The notes: generated by a model from the letters alone, not told the origin. Positions 1 through 6,392 are shown, numbered from the stretch's first letter. The stretch: 8,152 nucleotides of DNA from JBCCFX01 sp039029515 (GCA_039029515.1 JBCCFX010000181.1:1-8152); one strand, 5' to 3'. Made by a program: numbers and translations.

Positions 1-118
1 GCACGCGGGCGGCGAGACAGTCGGCTTTCTCGGGTCCGATGCCGGGGACCGACAGCAACCCCGTCGGCTTGTTCAGCGCGATGACCCGGTCGTCAAGATG
101 GATGATTTCGGGGGAAAT
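1..118 (-). CDS. RluA-family pseudouridine synthase, N-terminal fragment (partial, start uncertain)
   Basis: Reading leftward from base 118, the frame gives SPEIIHLDDRVIALNKP followed by TGLLSVPGIGPEK, then runs off the window. The D-D-x-x-I-x-x-x-N-K-P-x-G-L-L-S-V-P-G pattern is the conserved N-terminal strand of RluA/TruC-type pseudouridine synthases, which isomerise uridine in rRNA or tRNA. The catalytic aspartate (HRLD motif) would lie beyond the left edge. The start is a problem: the frame is open back to a TAG at 173-175, but these codons contain no ATG, GTG, TTG or CTG, and the only near-start is ATT at 116-118. An ATG at 145-147 lies in the wrong frame and would join if one base were added in the G run at 110-114. 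No Shine-Dalgarno is visible. The family call is fairly sure; which member it is, and the 5' end, are not. Confidence 0.75.
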   Translation of the reverse strand, partial: MSPEIIHLDDRVIALNKPTGLLSVPGIGPEKADCLAARV

Positions 119-123
119 GGCGG

Positions 124-165
124 CGGAAGGGATAAGGGATGAGCCATGAGGGATACGGGATGCGG
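124..165. repeat. Degenerate heptamer tract, about 6 units
   Basis: Successive 7-base units read CGGAAGG, GATAAGG, GATGAGC, CATGAGG, GATACGG, GATGCGG. The period of seven is visible by eye, with a loose consensus GATRMGG. The tract abuts the unclear 5' end of the pseudouridine synthase gene and contains the out-of-frame ATG that could be its start. Confidence 0.75.
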
Positions 166-250
166 AGAGATCCTACCGCGTCGACGCCATGGACATGGAT
201 CCTGTTGGGAATGCATACATACTCACCAATGAGCGGCGCAGGTGTATTCA

Positions 251-270
251 GGCAGGCTGGCAAGCCTGCC
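251..270. repeat. Hairpin, 8-bp stem, GGCA loop
   Basis: GGCAGGCT (251-258) pairs with AGCCTGCC (263-270) around a four-base loop. It resembles the GTAG-footed hairpins elsewhere in the window in size and GC content, but the base before the stem is not part of GTAG. It may be a diverged or separate family. The short T stretch after it (TTTCGATTT) is too broken to call a terminator. Confidence 0.55.
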
Positions 271-282
271 TTTCGATTTCCA

Positions 283-352
283 AAAGCCAACAACCGACTC
301 CTTACATCCCACAACCCACTCCTCAAAGCCCATAGCCCACAGCCCATCGCCT
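283..352. repeat. Degenerate heptamer tract, about 10 units
   Basis: Units in phase are AAAGCCA, ACAACCG, ACTCCTT, ACATCCC, ACAACCC, ACTCCTC, AAAGCCC, ATAGCCC, ACAGCCC and ATCGCCT. The loose consensus is AYARCCC. This is the longest of the five heptamer tracts. It is non-coding; the open frames across it have no family resemblance. Confidence 0.8.
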
Positions 353-392
353 TCCCTTCCCAAGCGTCCTAGGATCGAGGACACTATTTCGT

Positions 393-409
393 TGCGGCGG
401 ATTGCCGCA
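393..409 (+). other. Small stem-loop upstream of the propeller gene
   Basis: TGCGGC (393-398) pairs with GCCGCA (404-409) around GGATT, ending 17 bases before the ATG at 427. It would lie in the 5' untranslated leader, just ahead of the ribosome-binding site. A regulatory role is conceivable but nothing else supports it. Confidence 0.3.
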
Positions 410-415
410 CAGCAC

Positions 416-419
416 AGGA
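416..419 (+). promoter_or_regulatory. Shine-Dalgarno AGGA for the propeller gene
   Basis: AGGA lies seven bases before the ATG at 427, a normal spacing. It supports that start, as does the signal-peptide-like N-terminus directly after it. Confidence 0.55.
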
Positions 420-426
420 CCTCGAC

Positions 427-1665
427 ATGACCCGATTTCAAGGGATGATCGCCCTCGTTCTCACCTCTACGCTCGCCGCCGTCGCCACGTCCGCGACGCA
501 GGACCGTGGAAACAACCGATCGACGTCGCAGCCCGCCACGCCGGCAAAGGCTGCGGGCGAGGACTGGCGCGACGCTGAACGCACGTACCTCGAGTACCAC
601 GTGCAGCTGACCTCGTTTGATCGGTTCCTGAAGGCGGGCGAAGCGTACTTCTCGCCAGATGACTCCAAGGTCATCTTCCAGGCGATCGAGGTCCCCGCGG
701 ATGGAGAGGACCCGGAAGAGTTCTATCAGATGTTTGTCGCCGACTTCACGCACGACTGGACCGGCGCGATCAACGGCATCACCAACATCAAGCAGCTCAG
801 CCCGCCCGGATCATCGAACACCTGCGGCTGGTTCCATCCCACGAACAAAGACGTCGTGATCTTCGGCACGACGATCGTCCCGCCGTCAGCGCCGAACCGT
901 TCCGGGTATCAGCGCAGTGGCTCGAGGAACTACGTCTGGCAATTCCCGCAGGAAATGACGATCGTCGAATGCAAACTCAGCGAAGCCGACGGCACTGCCG
1001 CGTCGCTGACGCCGATTGTGTCTGATCCGGATTCGTATCTCGCCGAGTGTGCGCTCAGTCCTGATGGTCGGCATCTCGTCTACTGCAGTCGCAACGTGAC
1101 CGAAGGTGATCAGGGTGGCGATTTGCGCATCCGTGATCTGCAGACCGGACGTGATGTCGTGGTGGCCGGGAACGACGGCTACGACGGCGGTCCATTCTTC
1201 TCTCCCGATGGTCGCCGAATCTGCTACCGATCCGACCGCGTGGGTAACGATCTCCTGCAGATTTTCGTGTCGGAACTCGCGTTCGATGAAGATGGGTCGT
1301 GCGTCGGTCTTTCCCGAGAGTTTCAGCTCACCGACAACGCGCATGTGAACTGGGCACCGTTCTGGCATCCGAACAGTCGGTTTCTGGTGTACGCCACGAG
1401 CGAGGTCAGTCACCGCAACTACGAAGTCTTCATCGTTGACGCCGATCAGGGCGCTGTCGACCGTCCCGCTCGCTACGGCACGCGCGTTCGTCGCGTGACG
1501 CACGCGCCGGGCTTTGACGGTCTTCCTGTGTTCAATACCGATGGCAGCCTGATGATGTGGACCGGCCAGCGCGATGAGAATCGCACGAGCCAGTTGTGGC
1601 TTGCACGATTCGTGATGGACATCGACGGCACGAAGTCCACCGGTCGCTCAGGCTACGGTCGCTGA
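427..1665 (+). CDS. Secreted TolB/PD40-type beta-propeller protein
   Basis: The 412-residue product starts with a hydrophobic stretch (about residues 7-23, ending ATSA) that looks like a Sec signal peptide, so it probably acts in the periplasm or outside the cell. The body carries PD40/TolB-like blades of the form W/F-S-P-D-G-x-x-I/L-x-Y: about residues 71-88 (FSPDDSKVIF), 133-149 (FHPTNKDVVIF), 207-224 (LSPDGRHLVYCS), 255-275 (FSPDGRRICYRSDR), 309-327 (WHPNSRFLVYATS) and 365-382. That makes roughly six blades, enough for a closed propeller with no extra domain. Such propellers usually bind proteins or ligands; no catalytic motif (for example a peptidase) is present. It lies 22 bases upstream of nadB on the same strand and is probably co-transcribed with it, although a role in NAD synthesis is not implied. 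The fold assignment is confident; the function is unknown. Confidence 0.85.
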   Translation: MTRFQGMIALVLTSTLAAVATSATQDRGNNRSTSQPATPAKAAGEDWRDAERTYLEYHVQLTSFDRFLKAGEAYFSPDDSKVIFQAIEVPADGEDPEEFYQMFVADFTHDWTGAINGITNIKQLSPPGSSNTCGWFHPTNKDVVIFGTTIVPPSAPNRSGYQRSGSRNYVWQFPQEMTIVECKLSEADGTAASLTPIVSDPDSYLAECALSPDGRHLVYCSRNVTEGDQGGDLRIRDLQTGRDVVVAGNDGYDGGPFFSPDGRRICYRSDRVGNDLLQIFVSELAFDEDGSCVGLSREFQLTDNAHVNWAPFWHPNSRFLVYATSEVSHRNYEVFIVDADQGAVDRPARYGTRVRRVTHAPGFDGLPVFNTDGSLMMWTGQRDENRTSQLWLARFVMDIDGTKSTGRSGYGR

Positions 1666-1687
1666 TCGTCACGAAACACGAGCCTGC

Positions 1688-3370
1688 ATGCAAGAGCACT
1701 TTGATCAACGCCGGTATCTGATCCCGTTTCGGTCGCTGTTGCTGCCGCATATCTTCACCGACACACTGGTGATCGGCGGCGGTGTCGCGGGCATGCGCGC
1801 TGCGATCGAGGCGTCGGAGCACGGCGATGTCATTCTGCTCGCGAAGCAGGAGATCGAAGTCAGTAACACCACGTGGGCACAAGGCGGAATTGCGGTCGTG
1901 TACGACGAATCGGATTCGTTGGACTCGCATGCGCAGGACACGCTCGACGCGGGTGCAGGATTGTGTGAACTGAATGCTGTGCGCCGGCTCGTCGAAGAAG
2001 GTCCTGCATGTATCGAGGAATTGATGCAGTGGGGCATTCGGTTCGATCGCGATGATGATGGCGACTACGTGCTGAGCCGGGAAGGTGGTCATCGCAACGC
2101 GCGGATTCTGCATTCCGATGGCGACGCGACCGGCCGCGAGATGATGCGCTGCATGGAGCATCGTGTGCGCGAGCAGGAGTCGATTCGCGTGTTTGATCGC
2201 TGCTTCGCGCTCGATCTGCTGACGCTGAACGACTCGACCGAGCGACCCGATGGCGCGGAGCCGCCGCGCGTCCTCGGCGCGATTACGTTCCATCCGCGCT
2301 ACGGATTACAGATCATCTGGGCCGCGGCGACGATTCTCGCCACTGGCGGCGCGGGTCGTGTCTACCGCGAGACGACCAATCCCATTGTCGCAACTGGCGA
2401 CGGTCTCGCGATGGCGTACCGCGCGGGCGCTGTCGTTGCCGACGTCGAGTTCATGCAGTTTCATCCGACGACGCTGTACGTGGCGGGCTCGACGCGTTCG
2501 CTGATCTCGGAAGCCGTTCGCGGCGAAGGCGCGCATCTCGTGAATCGACAAGGGCAGCGCTTCATGTCGGACTATCACGAGATGGCGGAACTTGCGCCGC
2601 GCGACATCGTCAGCCGGGCGATCATGGAACAGCTCGCGCACTCCGGCGAGGACTGCGTGTATCTTGATGTTCGTCATCTCGGTGGCGAGGCGTTCCGCAA
2701 GCGATTCCCGGGCCTGGACGAAATCATCGGAACGTTCGATATCGACCCGGGCGAAGATCTGATTCCCGTCCATCCTTCCGCGCATTACACCGTTGGTGGC
2801 GTGTGGACGGATCTCGACGGACGAACCTCGCTCCCCGGCTTGTATGCCTGCGGCGAAGCAGGCTGCAACGGCCTGCACGGCGCGAACCGGCTTGCCAGCA
2901 ACAGCCTGCTCGAAGGGCTGGTGTACGGTCGTCGAGCTGGCCGGGCGGCGGCGGAAATGCGTGGCGTGTCCGTCGCGCCGACGAAAATCGTCAGCGAAGT
3001 CCACTACCCTGAGCATGGCGAGCTGGATCTCCACGATGTGCGATCGAGTCTTCGCAGCGTCATGTGGCGAAACGTCGGTATTGAACGTACCGGCGCTCGT
3101 CTGGACGATGTCATTGATATGTTCGACTTCTGGGCGCGATATACGCTGCAGCACATTTTCGACACACCGACCGGCTGGGAGACGCAGAACCTGCTGACCA
3201 ACGGCGCGATGATGACACGTGCCGCACGATGGCGTCAGGAAACGCGCGGCGTGCATACGCGGACCGATTTTCCGACAGCTGATGATCGATATCTCGTCCA
3301 TGCGACGTGGCGGCGCGGTTCGAGTGAGCCGGTCGTGAAGCCTGTCGATGCCTTGCACGCGGTGACATGA
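1688..3370 (+). CDS. nadB: L-aspartate oxidase, first step of de novo NAD synthesis
   Basis: NadB is a cytoplasmic FAD enzyme that oxidises L-aspartate to iminoaspartate, which NadA then condenses with dihydroxyacetone phosphate to quinolinate. The 560-residue protein is of normal family length. The FAD dinucleotide fold is at 30-35 (GGGVAG). The NadB-typical TTWAQGGIA is at 61-69, REGGH at 131-135 and ATGGAGRVY at 218-226. EFMQFHPT (254-261) holds His259, APRDIVSR (303-310) holds Arg305, and HYTVGG (366-371) holds His366. These match E. coli NadB H244, R290 and H351 by motif. YACGEAGCNGLHGANRLASN (386-405) is the FAD-contacting C-terminal signature. Residues 1-24 precede the usual NadB start but run smoothly into the fold. 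No strong Shine-Dalgarno precedes the ATG. Its stop overlaps the next gene's start. nadA and nadC are not in the window. Confidence 0.96.
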   Translation: MQEHFDQRRYLIPFRSLLLPHIFTDTLVIGGGVAGMRAAIEASEHGDVILLAKQEIEVSNTTWAQGGIAVVYDESDSLDSHAQDTLDAGAGLCELNAVRRLVEEGPACIEELMQWGIRFDRDDDGDYVLSREGGHRNARILHSDGDATGREMMRCMEHRVREQESIRVFDRCFALDLLTLNDSTERPDGAEPPRVLGAITFHPRYGLQIIWAAATILATGGAGRVYRETTNPIVATGDGLAMAYRAGAVVADVEFMQFHPTTLYVAGSTRSLISEAVRGEGAHLVNRQGQRFMSDYHEMAELAPRDIVSRAIMEQLAHSGEDCVYLDVRHLGGEAFRKRFPGLDEIIGTFDIDPGEDLIPVHPSAHYTVGGVWTDLDGRTSLPGLYACGEAGCNGLHGANRLASNSLLEGLVYGRRAGRAAAEMRGVSVAPTKIVSEVHYPEHGELDLHDVRSSLRSVMWRNVGIERTGARLDDVIDMFDFWARYTLQHIFDTPTGWETQNLLTNGAMMTRAARWRQETRGVHTRTDFPTADDRYLVHATWRRGSSEPVVKPVDALHAVT

Positions 3371-3999
3371 TGCGACGACGTCTGAGCAATCTGAAGTTGA
3401 TGATCCTGGCGTGCTGCGCATGCGCGCCGCTCACGGGCTGTCAGGAGTATCGCACCGAGTATCACACCCGGCCAGGCTTCTACGAGAAGGCATCGGCGTT
3501 TGATCTGCCCAGCGAAGTGGTGCTCGATGACGGCACGCGCGTGGTGTACGCGGATCGCAGCAAGGTTTCGCAGGGTGCCCGACCTGCATCAGCGCGCAAA
3601 CGGTTCTCGTTGCGCGAAGAACACGAGAATGGTGATGTCACACTGAACGCTGTCATTCCCGAACACGTGCTCGTCAACACGTTGATCTGCCTTCGCCGTG
3701 AAGAGTACAGCTTGCTGTGGGAGCAGATGCTCGCGGAGTCGACGCGTCAGGCGTACGGCAACGACAAGAAGGGTTACGAGCAATTCGAATCTTACATGCG
3801 GAAGTACCGCACGGATCTCGGGCGCACGCTCACGCGTATGGTGAAGGGATTACCGCACCAGCAAGTCGCGATGGCGAGTATGGGTGACGGCATCACACGG
3901 TGCGCACTGCGATCACAGTTCTCTGACGGCTTCAAGTTCACGCGCGTGGATGCGGTCCGCGAAGATGATGGTCAGATGCGGCTGTTGATGATCAAGTAG
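3367..3999 (+). CDS. Lipoprotein of unknown function, translationally coupled to nadB
   Basis: The 210-residue product opens with a short basic n-region (MMRRR), a hydrophobic core (about 11-21) and the lipobox LTGC at 22-25. It should therefore be lipidated on Cys25 and anchored to a membrane facing the periplasm. The mature part is soluble and mostly charged, with no further membrane segment. It shows a possible small beta hairpin at 48-62 (SEVVLDDGTRVVYAD) and a helical, charged stretch at about 108-165. I recognise no family motif. The ATG at 3367 overlaps the nadB TGA as ATGA, so reinitiation by ribosomes leaving nadB is likely; there is no clear Shine-Dalgarno of its own. Why a lipoprotein is tied to aspartate oxidase is not apparent from the sequence. 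Coding status is supported by the overlap, lipobox and length. Confidence 0.8.
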   Translation: MMRRRLSNLKLMILACCACAPLTGCQEYRTEYHTRPGFYEKASAFDLPSEVVLDDGTRVVYADRSKVSQGARPASARKRFSLREEHENGDVTLNAVIPEHVLVNTLICLRREEYSLLWEQMLAESTRQAYGNDKKGYEQFESYMRKYRTDLGRTLTRMVKGLPHQQVAMASMGDGITRCALRSQFSDGFKFTRVDAVREDDGQMRLLMIK

Positions 4000-4027
4000 G
4001 GATTCGGGGTGAGCGATTCGGGATTCG
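4000..4027. repeat. Degenerate heptamer tract, about 4 units
   Basis: Units GGATTCG, GGGTGAG, CGATTCG and GGATTCG begin at the last base-pair after the lipoprotein stop codon and run straight into the GTAG-footed hairpin at 4031. The tract is short but the unit is shared with the one at 7698. Confidence 0.6.
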
Positions 4028-4030
4028 GGT

Positions 4031-4057
4031 TGTAGGGCGGTCGCCGCGGCGACCGCC
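4031..4057 (+). repeat. GTAG-footed hairpin (REP-like), copy a
   Basis: TGTAG is followed at 4036 by a perfect 22-base self-complementary sequence whose half is GGCGGTCGCCG. It lies just after the nadB-lipoprotein group. No T tract follows, so I do not call it an intrinsic terminator, although it could stabilise the 3' end of that transcript. Confidence 0.7.
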
Positions 4058-4097
4058 ATGACACGGATCTCAACGTGAACTCCCGGCGGACAAGCGA

Positions 4098-4123
4098 TGT
4101 AGGGTTGGGGCTGTGCCCCCGCC
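4098..4123 (+). repeat. GTAG-footed hairpin (REP-like), copy b, degraded
   Basis: TGTAG at 4098-4102 is followed by GGTTGGGGC, loop TGT, then GCCCCCGCC. Only the GGGGC/GCCCC core pairs perfectly, so the outer stem has decayed. It has the same TGT loop as copy g at 7839 and ends nine bases before the stop codon of the small membrane protein. Confidence 0.6.
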
Positions 4124-4132
4124 TTCATGAGT

Positions 4133-4411
4133 TTAACTGAGTTCCATACCGTTCGACGCGACGCGCAAGCCGGTGGCGAGCCAATCGGCGTCAACGTTGT
4201 CGGCCCATGCAATAGCAGGGTTGATCAGTGTGACGGTATGCACGAGGTTGCCCGCTTCCACGGCGACGGGGTGATTGACGCGTTGGAGCGTCCCGCCGGC
4301 GAAGATCAGCACGATGTAGACGATGGCGAGTTTGAAGAGCGTTCCGAGCACGGAGCCGCGCTGGTGTTTCGTCGTCCTGGTTCCGCATTGCTGGCAGCAG
4401 TTGCAGTTCAT
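4133..4411 (-). CDS. Small four-cysteine, single-span membrane protein of unknown function
   Basis: The 92-residue product has four cysteines in its first nine residues (C3, C5, C6, C9; MNCNCCQQCGTR). A basic linker follows (TRTTKHQRG), then a clear transmembrane segment at about 22-41 (LGTLFKLAIVYIVLIFAGG) and a roughly 50-residue tail with two tryptophans. By the positive-inside rule the cysteine cluster would be cytoplasmic, where it could bind a metal, and the tail outside. A GGGAG Shine-Dalgarno lies seven bases before the ATG. Overlapping frames on both strands (for example 4127-4417 plus) lack a membrane segment or a ribosome-binding site. I recognise no family. The gene stands alone, convergent with the nadB group. 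Confidence 0.65.
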   Translation of the reverse strand: MNCNCCQQCGTRTTKHQRGSVLGTLFKLAIVYIVLIFAGGTLQRVNHPVAVEAGNLVHTVTLINPAIAWADNVDADWLATGLRVASNGMELS

Positions 4412-4418
4412 CGCTGAT

Positions 4419-4423
4419 CTCCC
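4419..4423 (-). promoter_or_regulatory. Shine-Dalgarno GGGAG for the small membrane protein
   Basis: On the minus strand GGGAG sits seven bases before the ATG at 4411. It is the main reason for preferring this frame over the longer overlapping minus-strand frame that starts at 4532. Confidence 0.6.
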
Positions 4424-4482
4424 ACGTGATGTGTGCAGTCCATTGATGGGATTCGAGCGGTTGAGATTTCACGGCCGCATGG

Positions 4483-4509
4483 TGTAGGCCGGGTTCTGCT
4501 GAACCCGGC
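4483..4509 (+). repeat. GTAG-footed hairpin (REP-like), copy c
   Basis: TGTAG (4483-4487) is followed by a nine-base-pair stem, GCCGGGTTC (4488-4496) with GAACCCGGC (4501-4509), around the loop TGCT. The stem base is GCCGG rather than the GGCGG of most copies. Confidence 0.7.
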
Positions 4510-4537
4510 ATGATTCGGCGTACCTGCAACACCCTGT

Positions 4538-4619
4538 GAACGCCGGTTCTGAGCGAAGCGAAGGCCCGGGTGTGTATCGAACCCGAGCCTTCGGCGAAGA
4601 CGCCTCAGACTCGGCGTTC
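4538..4619. repeat. 82-base imperfect palindrome, full copy A
   Basis: The left arm from GAACGCCGG to GGCCCGGGT (4538-4571) pairs imperfectly with ACCCGAGCC through GGCGTTC (4581-4619), around the nine-base loop GTGTATCGA. It matches the copy at 7920-8001 at about 76 of 82 positions; four of the six differences fall in the loop. It is bracketed by GTAG-footed hairpins c (forward) and d (inverted), and lies downstream of the secreted FG-GAP protein gene. Confidence 0.85.
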
Positions 4620-4624
4620 AGGAT

Positions 4625-4653
4625 GCCGGGTCGCCGCGGCGGCCTGGCCTACA
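4625..4653 (-). repeat. GTAG-footed hairpin (REP-like), copy d, inverted
   Basis: Read on the minus strand, TGTAG precedes a 24-base near-palindrome (4625-4648). It differs from the perfect version at 8014-8037 at two positions. Both changes leave G-U pairs in a plus-strand RNA and A-C mismatches in a minus-strand RNA. Confidence 0.65.
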
Positions 4654-4699
4654 AGAAAACGAACGCGACGTCGTCGGTCGGACAGACGCTGAGTCCGAT

Positions 4700-6379
4700 T
4701 CAGAGCGAAGCCTGACCGTAGGGGCAGTATCCGAAGTTGTTGATCACGTCGATAATGTCGTTCACGTTAACGATCCCGTTCCCCCATGTGCCATCTGGGT
4801 GGATTGGCGACACGTCGAATGGAACGTCGCTTCCGCCGAACGCAATGATGACCGCGATGAGATCGTCGACGTTGACAAATTGATTGCCTCGCTGGCCATT
4901 GGGTTGTACCGGCATGCAATCCCACTGGCACGGCACGACATCGCACCTGACAACCGCATCGCACGTCGACGCCAAACCAAGATAGACACCACCAATCTGT
5001 TCGCAACTTTGCGGGTTGAAGCCATCGACACAGCCGGCTGGCGCGCAGCATGCGCCACCCTCTGGTTCCGAACACGTCGAAGCCGAGCAGACGGTCCCGA
5101 CGCCCTCGAAGACACCATTGGTGTCGACGCAGTCGTCCGCTGTCATAAGGAGGCATCCATCTGCGGTACAACATGCGCCCGCAGTGATCGTGAACTGTCG
5201 AAGACGCCCGAATGAGAACATCGAGGGAATGGACTCACTCGACGGAACAAACAACGTTGTGCCATCCATGAGCATGGAATTGAAGCCAAGGTTTGCCTGC
5301 ACGGCACCGCCAGGAATCGTCCATGATCCGATCGGACCACCAGTCGTCAGGTCAAACACATAGATCGTTCCGGTGTGCAAGAGACCATTCGTGAAATCGA
5401 ACGGTGCACTCACGAGACAACGAGCGCCGTCGAGGGTGACAGATCGGCCGAACGACTCTTCGCTCGGCGGTGGTTCCGGTCTGACCAGGCGCATGAGTTC
5501 CTCGCCGGTCGCGGCATCGTAGATATAAGCGGTTCTCTGATCGTCTGAGTTGGGCGAACCGGGGCAGCCGACGGCGATGACACCGCTGTCGATATCCACG
5601 GATATCCCGCAGTCCGTGAACTCCGTGGCTCCACCTGGTATCAGTTTGCGGATCTGGGTCATTGTGATGGTGTCGTAGACGTAGACGGATCCGATGGATG
5701 GCCGCGCCCCGACATCGTGCAATGGCGCACCGACAATAGCGGTTGAACCTTCAATGCCGACGCTAAAACCAAACAAGTCGTTCGGCGCCACGTCGGTGGT
5801 CATAAACTCGACGAGTTCAAGTTTCTCAATGTCGTAGCGCCATGCTCGATTGTCACGCGATCCGATGATCACTCTGTTGCCGTCAATCGCGACATCATTG
5901 CCGAAGTACCCATTCTCAGAGACGTCAGCAGGTGCATCGATGGTCGCAATGGGTGACCCACCATCATCGCCGGCGCGTGCGGCCAGATCATACAGATAGA
6001 CACGTCCCTGATTGTCGATCCCTTCCTTAGCATCGGCCAATGGCGCACCCACGACAAGTAACTGATCGGTCGCCGCAAGCGCGTCGCCAAATCCATCTGT
6101 TTGATTCGGCGCATCAAGAATGTCAACAAGCGCATTCGTATTGGCGTCGAGCACATAGACACGATCGCCCAGACCGGTGGATGGTGCATGAAACTCACGC
6201 GAACCGATGAAGATCGCAGTGGAATTGCGAGCGGAATCGACCGCAAAGAGCGCGGATGCGGGGACCGTGAGTTCCGCCTGCTCAATCGTGTCGACGTGCT
6301 CAATGAACTGGCCCTGCGCGACTGATTGGACGGCAGTCCATGCGAGCAAGCTGGCGATGATTCGATGGCATGTCTTCAT
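4700..6379 (-). CDS. Secreted FG-GAP repeat protein with GACC cysteine repeats and dockerin-like tail
   Basis: The 559-residue product begins with a signal peptide (MKTCHRIIASLLAWTAVQSV, cleavage probably after AQG near 23), so it is exported. Residues 30-395 contain about six FG-GAP-like beta repeats of the form F-G-x-x-V/A-x-x-D-x-x-x-x-x-V-G-A-P: near 96-115, 158-174, 202-222, 258-275, 309-329 and 364-381. They form a probable beta-propeller resembling integrin-alpha-type repeats, often used for adhesion. Two cysteine-rich repeats follow, GACCTADGC (401-436) and GACCAPAGC (442-479). Two dockerin-like repeats (about 499-515 and 533-549) end the protein; their calcium loops are degenerate, retaining V-N and the last aspartate. 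The start is fixed by an AAAGGGGG Shine-Dalgarno. It is probably a cell-surface or extracellular protein; its ligand is unknown. The C-terminal cassette is shared with the neighbour at 6516-7640. Confidence 0.88.
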   Translation of the reverse strand: MKTCHRIIASLLAWTAVQSVAQGQFIEHVDTIEQAELTVPASALFAVDSARNSTAIFIGSREFHAPSTGLGDRVYVLDANTNALVDILDAPNQTDGFGDALAATDQLLVVGAPLADAKEGIDNQGRVYLYDLAARAGDDGGSPIATIDAPADVSENGYFGNDVAIDGNRVIIGSRDNRAWRYDIEKLELVEFMTTDVAPNDLFGFSVGIEGSTAIVGAPLHDVGARPSIGSVYVYDTITMTQIRKLIPGGATEFTDCGISVDIDSGVIAVGCPGSPNSDDQRTAYIYDAATGEELMRLVRPEPPPSEESFGRSVTLDGARCLVSAPFDFTNGLLHTGTIYVFDLTTGGPIGSWTIPGGAVQANLGFNSMLMDGTTLFVPSSESIPSMFSFGRLRQFTITAGACCTADGCLLMTADDCVDTNGVFEGVGTVCSASTCSEPEGGACCAPAGCVDGFNPQSCEQIGGVYLGLASTCDAVVRCDVVPCQWDCMPVQPNGQRGNQFVNVDDLIAVIIAFGGSDVPFDVSPIHPDGTWGNGIVNVNDIIDVINNFGYCPYGQASL

Positions 6380-6384
6380 GCGTG

Positions 6385-6392
6385 CCCCCTTT
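6385..6392 (-). promoter_or_regulatory. Shine-Dalgarno AAAGGGGG for the FG-GAP protein
   Basis: On the minus strand this purine run ends five bases before the ATG at 6379 and supports that start. The 136-base gap to the upstream gene on the same strand leaves room for a promoter. I saw only a weak TTGAGT/TAGCTT pair there and do not call it. Confidence 0.6.

Larger units (their letters stand above)
119..426. other. Divergent intergenic region, repeat-rich, no gene
   Basis: This stretch separates the leftward pseudouridine synthase from the rightward propeller gene and should contain both promoters, but I cannot point to a convincing -35/-10 pair. It holds two degenerate 7-base repeat tracts (124-165 and 283-352), a hairpin at 251-270 and a small stem-loop at 393-409. 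Open frames crossing it on both strands translate repeat sequence or are antisense to the propeller gene, and were not called. Confidence 0.7.

Noticed and set aside
251..270. Membership of this hairpin in the GTAG-footed family
   Set aside because: The stem size fits but the foot reads ATTCA and not GTAG, so it is listed as a plain hairpin.
223..753. Minus-strand open frame of 176 codons
   Set aside because: It is antisense to the propeller gene and runs through heptamer repeats; the product is arginine-rich with no family resemblance.
2306..3421. Long minus-strand open frame of 371 codons opposite nadB
   Set aside because: It is a shadow of the nadB frame in GC-rich DNA; nadB has full motif support and this frame has none.
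4031..4057. Transcription terminator for the nadB group
   Set aside because: The stem is strong but no T tract follows, and the same hairpin type occurs in places where termination would make no sense.
4127..4417. Plus-strand open frame of 96 codons
   Set aside because: It is the opposite strand of the small membrane protein, with no Shine-Dalgarno and no recognisable features.
4191..4532. Minus-strand open frame overlapping the small membrane protein
   Set aside because: It starts inside hairpin-repeat DNA, has no ribosome-binding site or hydrophobic segment, and conflicts with the better-supported frame at 4133-4411.
4654..4682. Possible minus-strand intrinsic terminator after the FG-GAP protein gene
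   Set aside because: The minus strand has CGAC-GAC-GTCG followed a few bases later by TTTTCTT, but the stem is only four base pairs and is separated from the T run.
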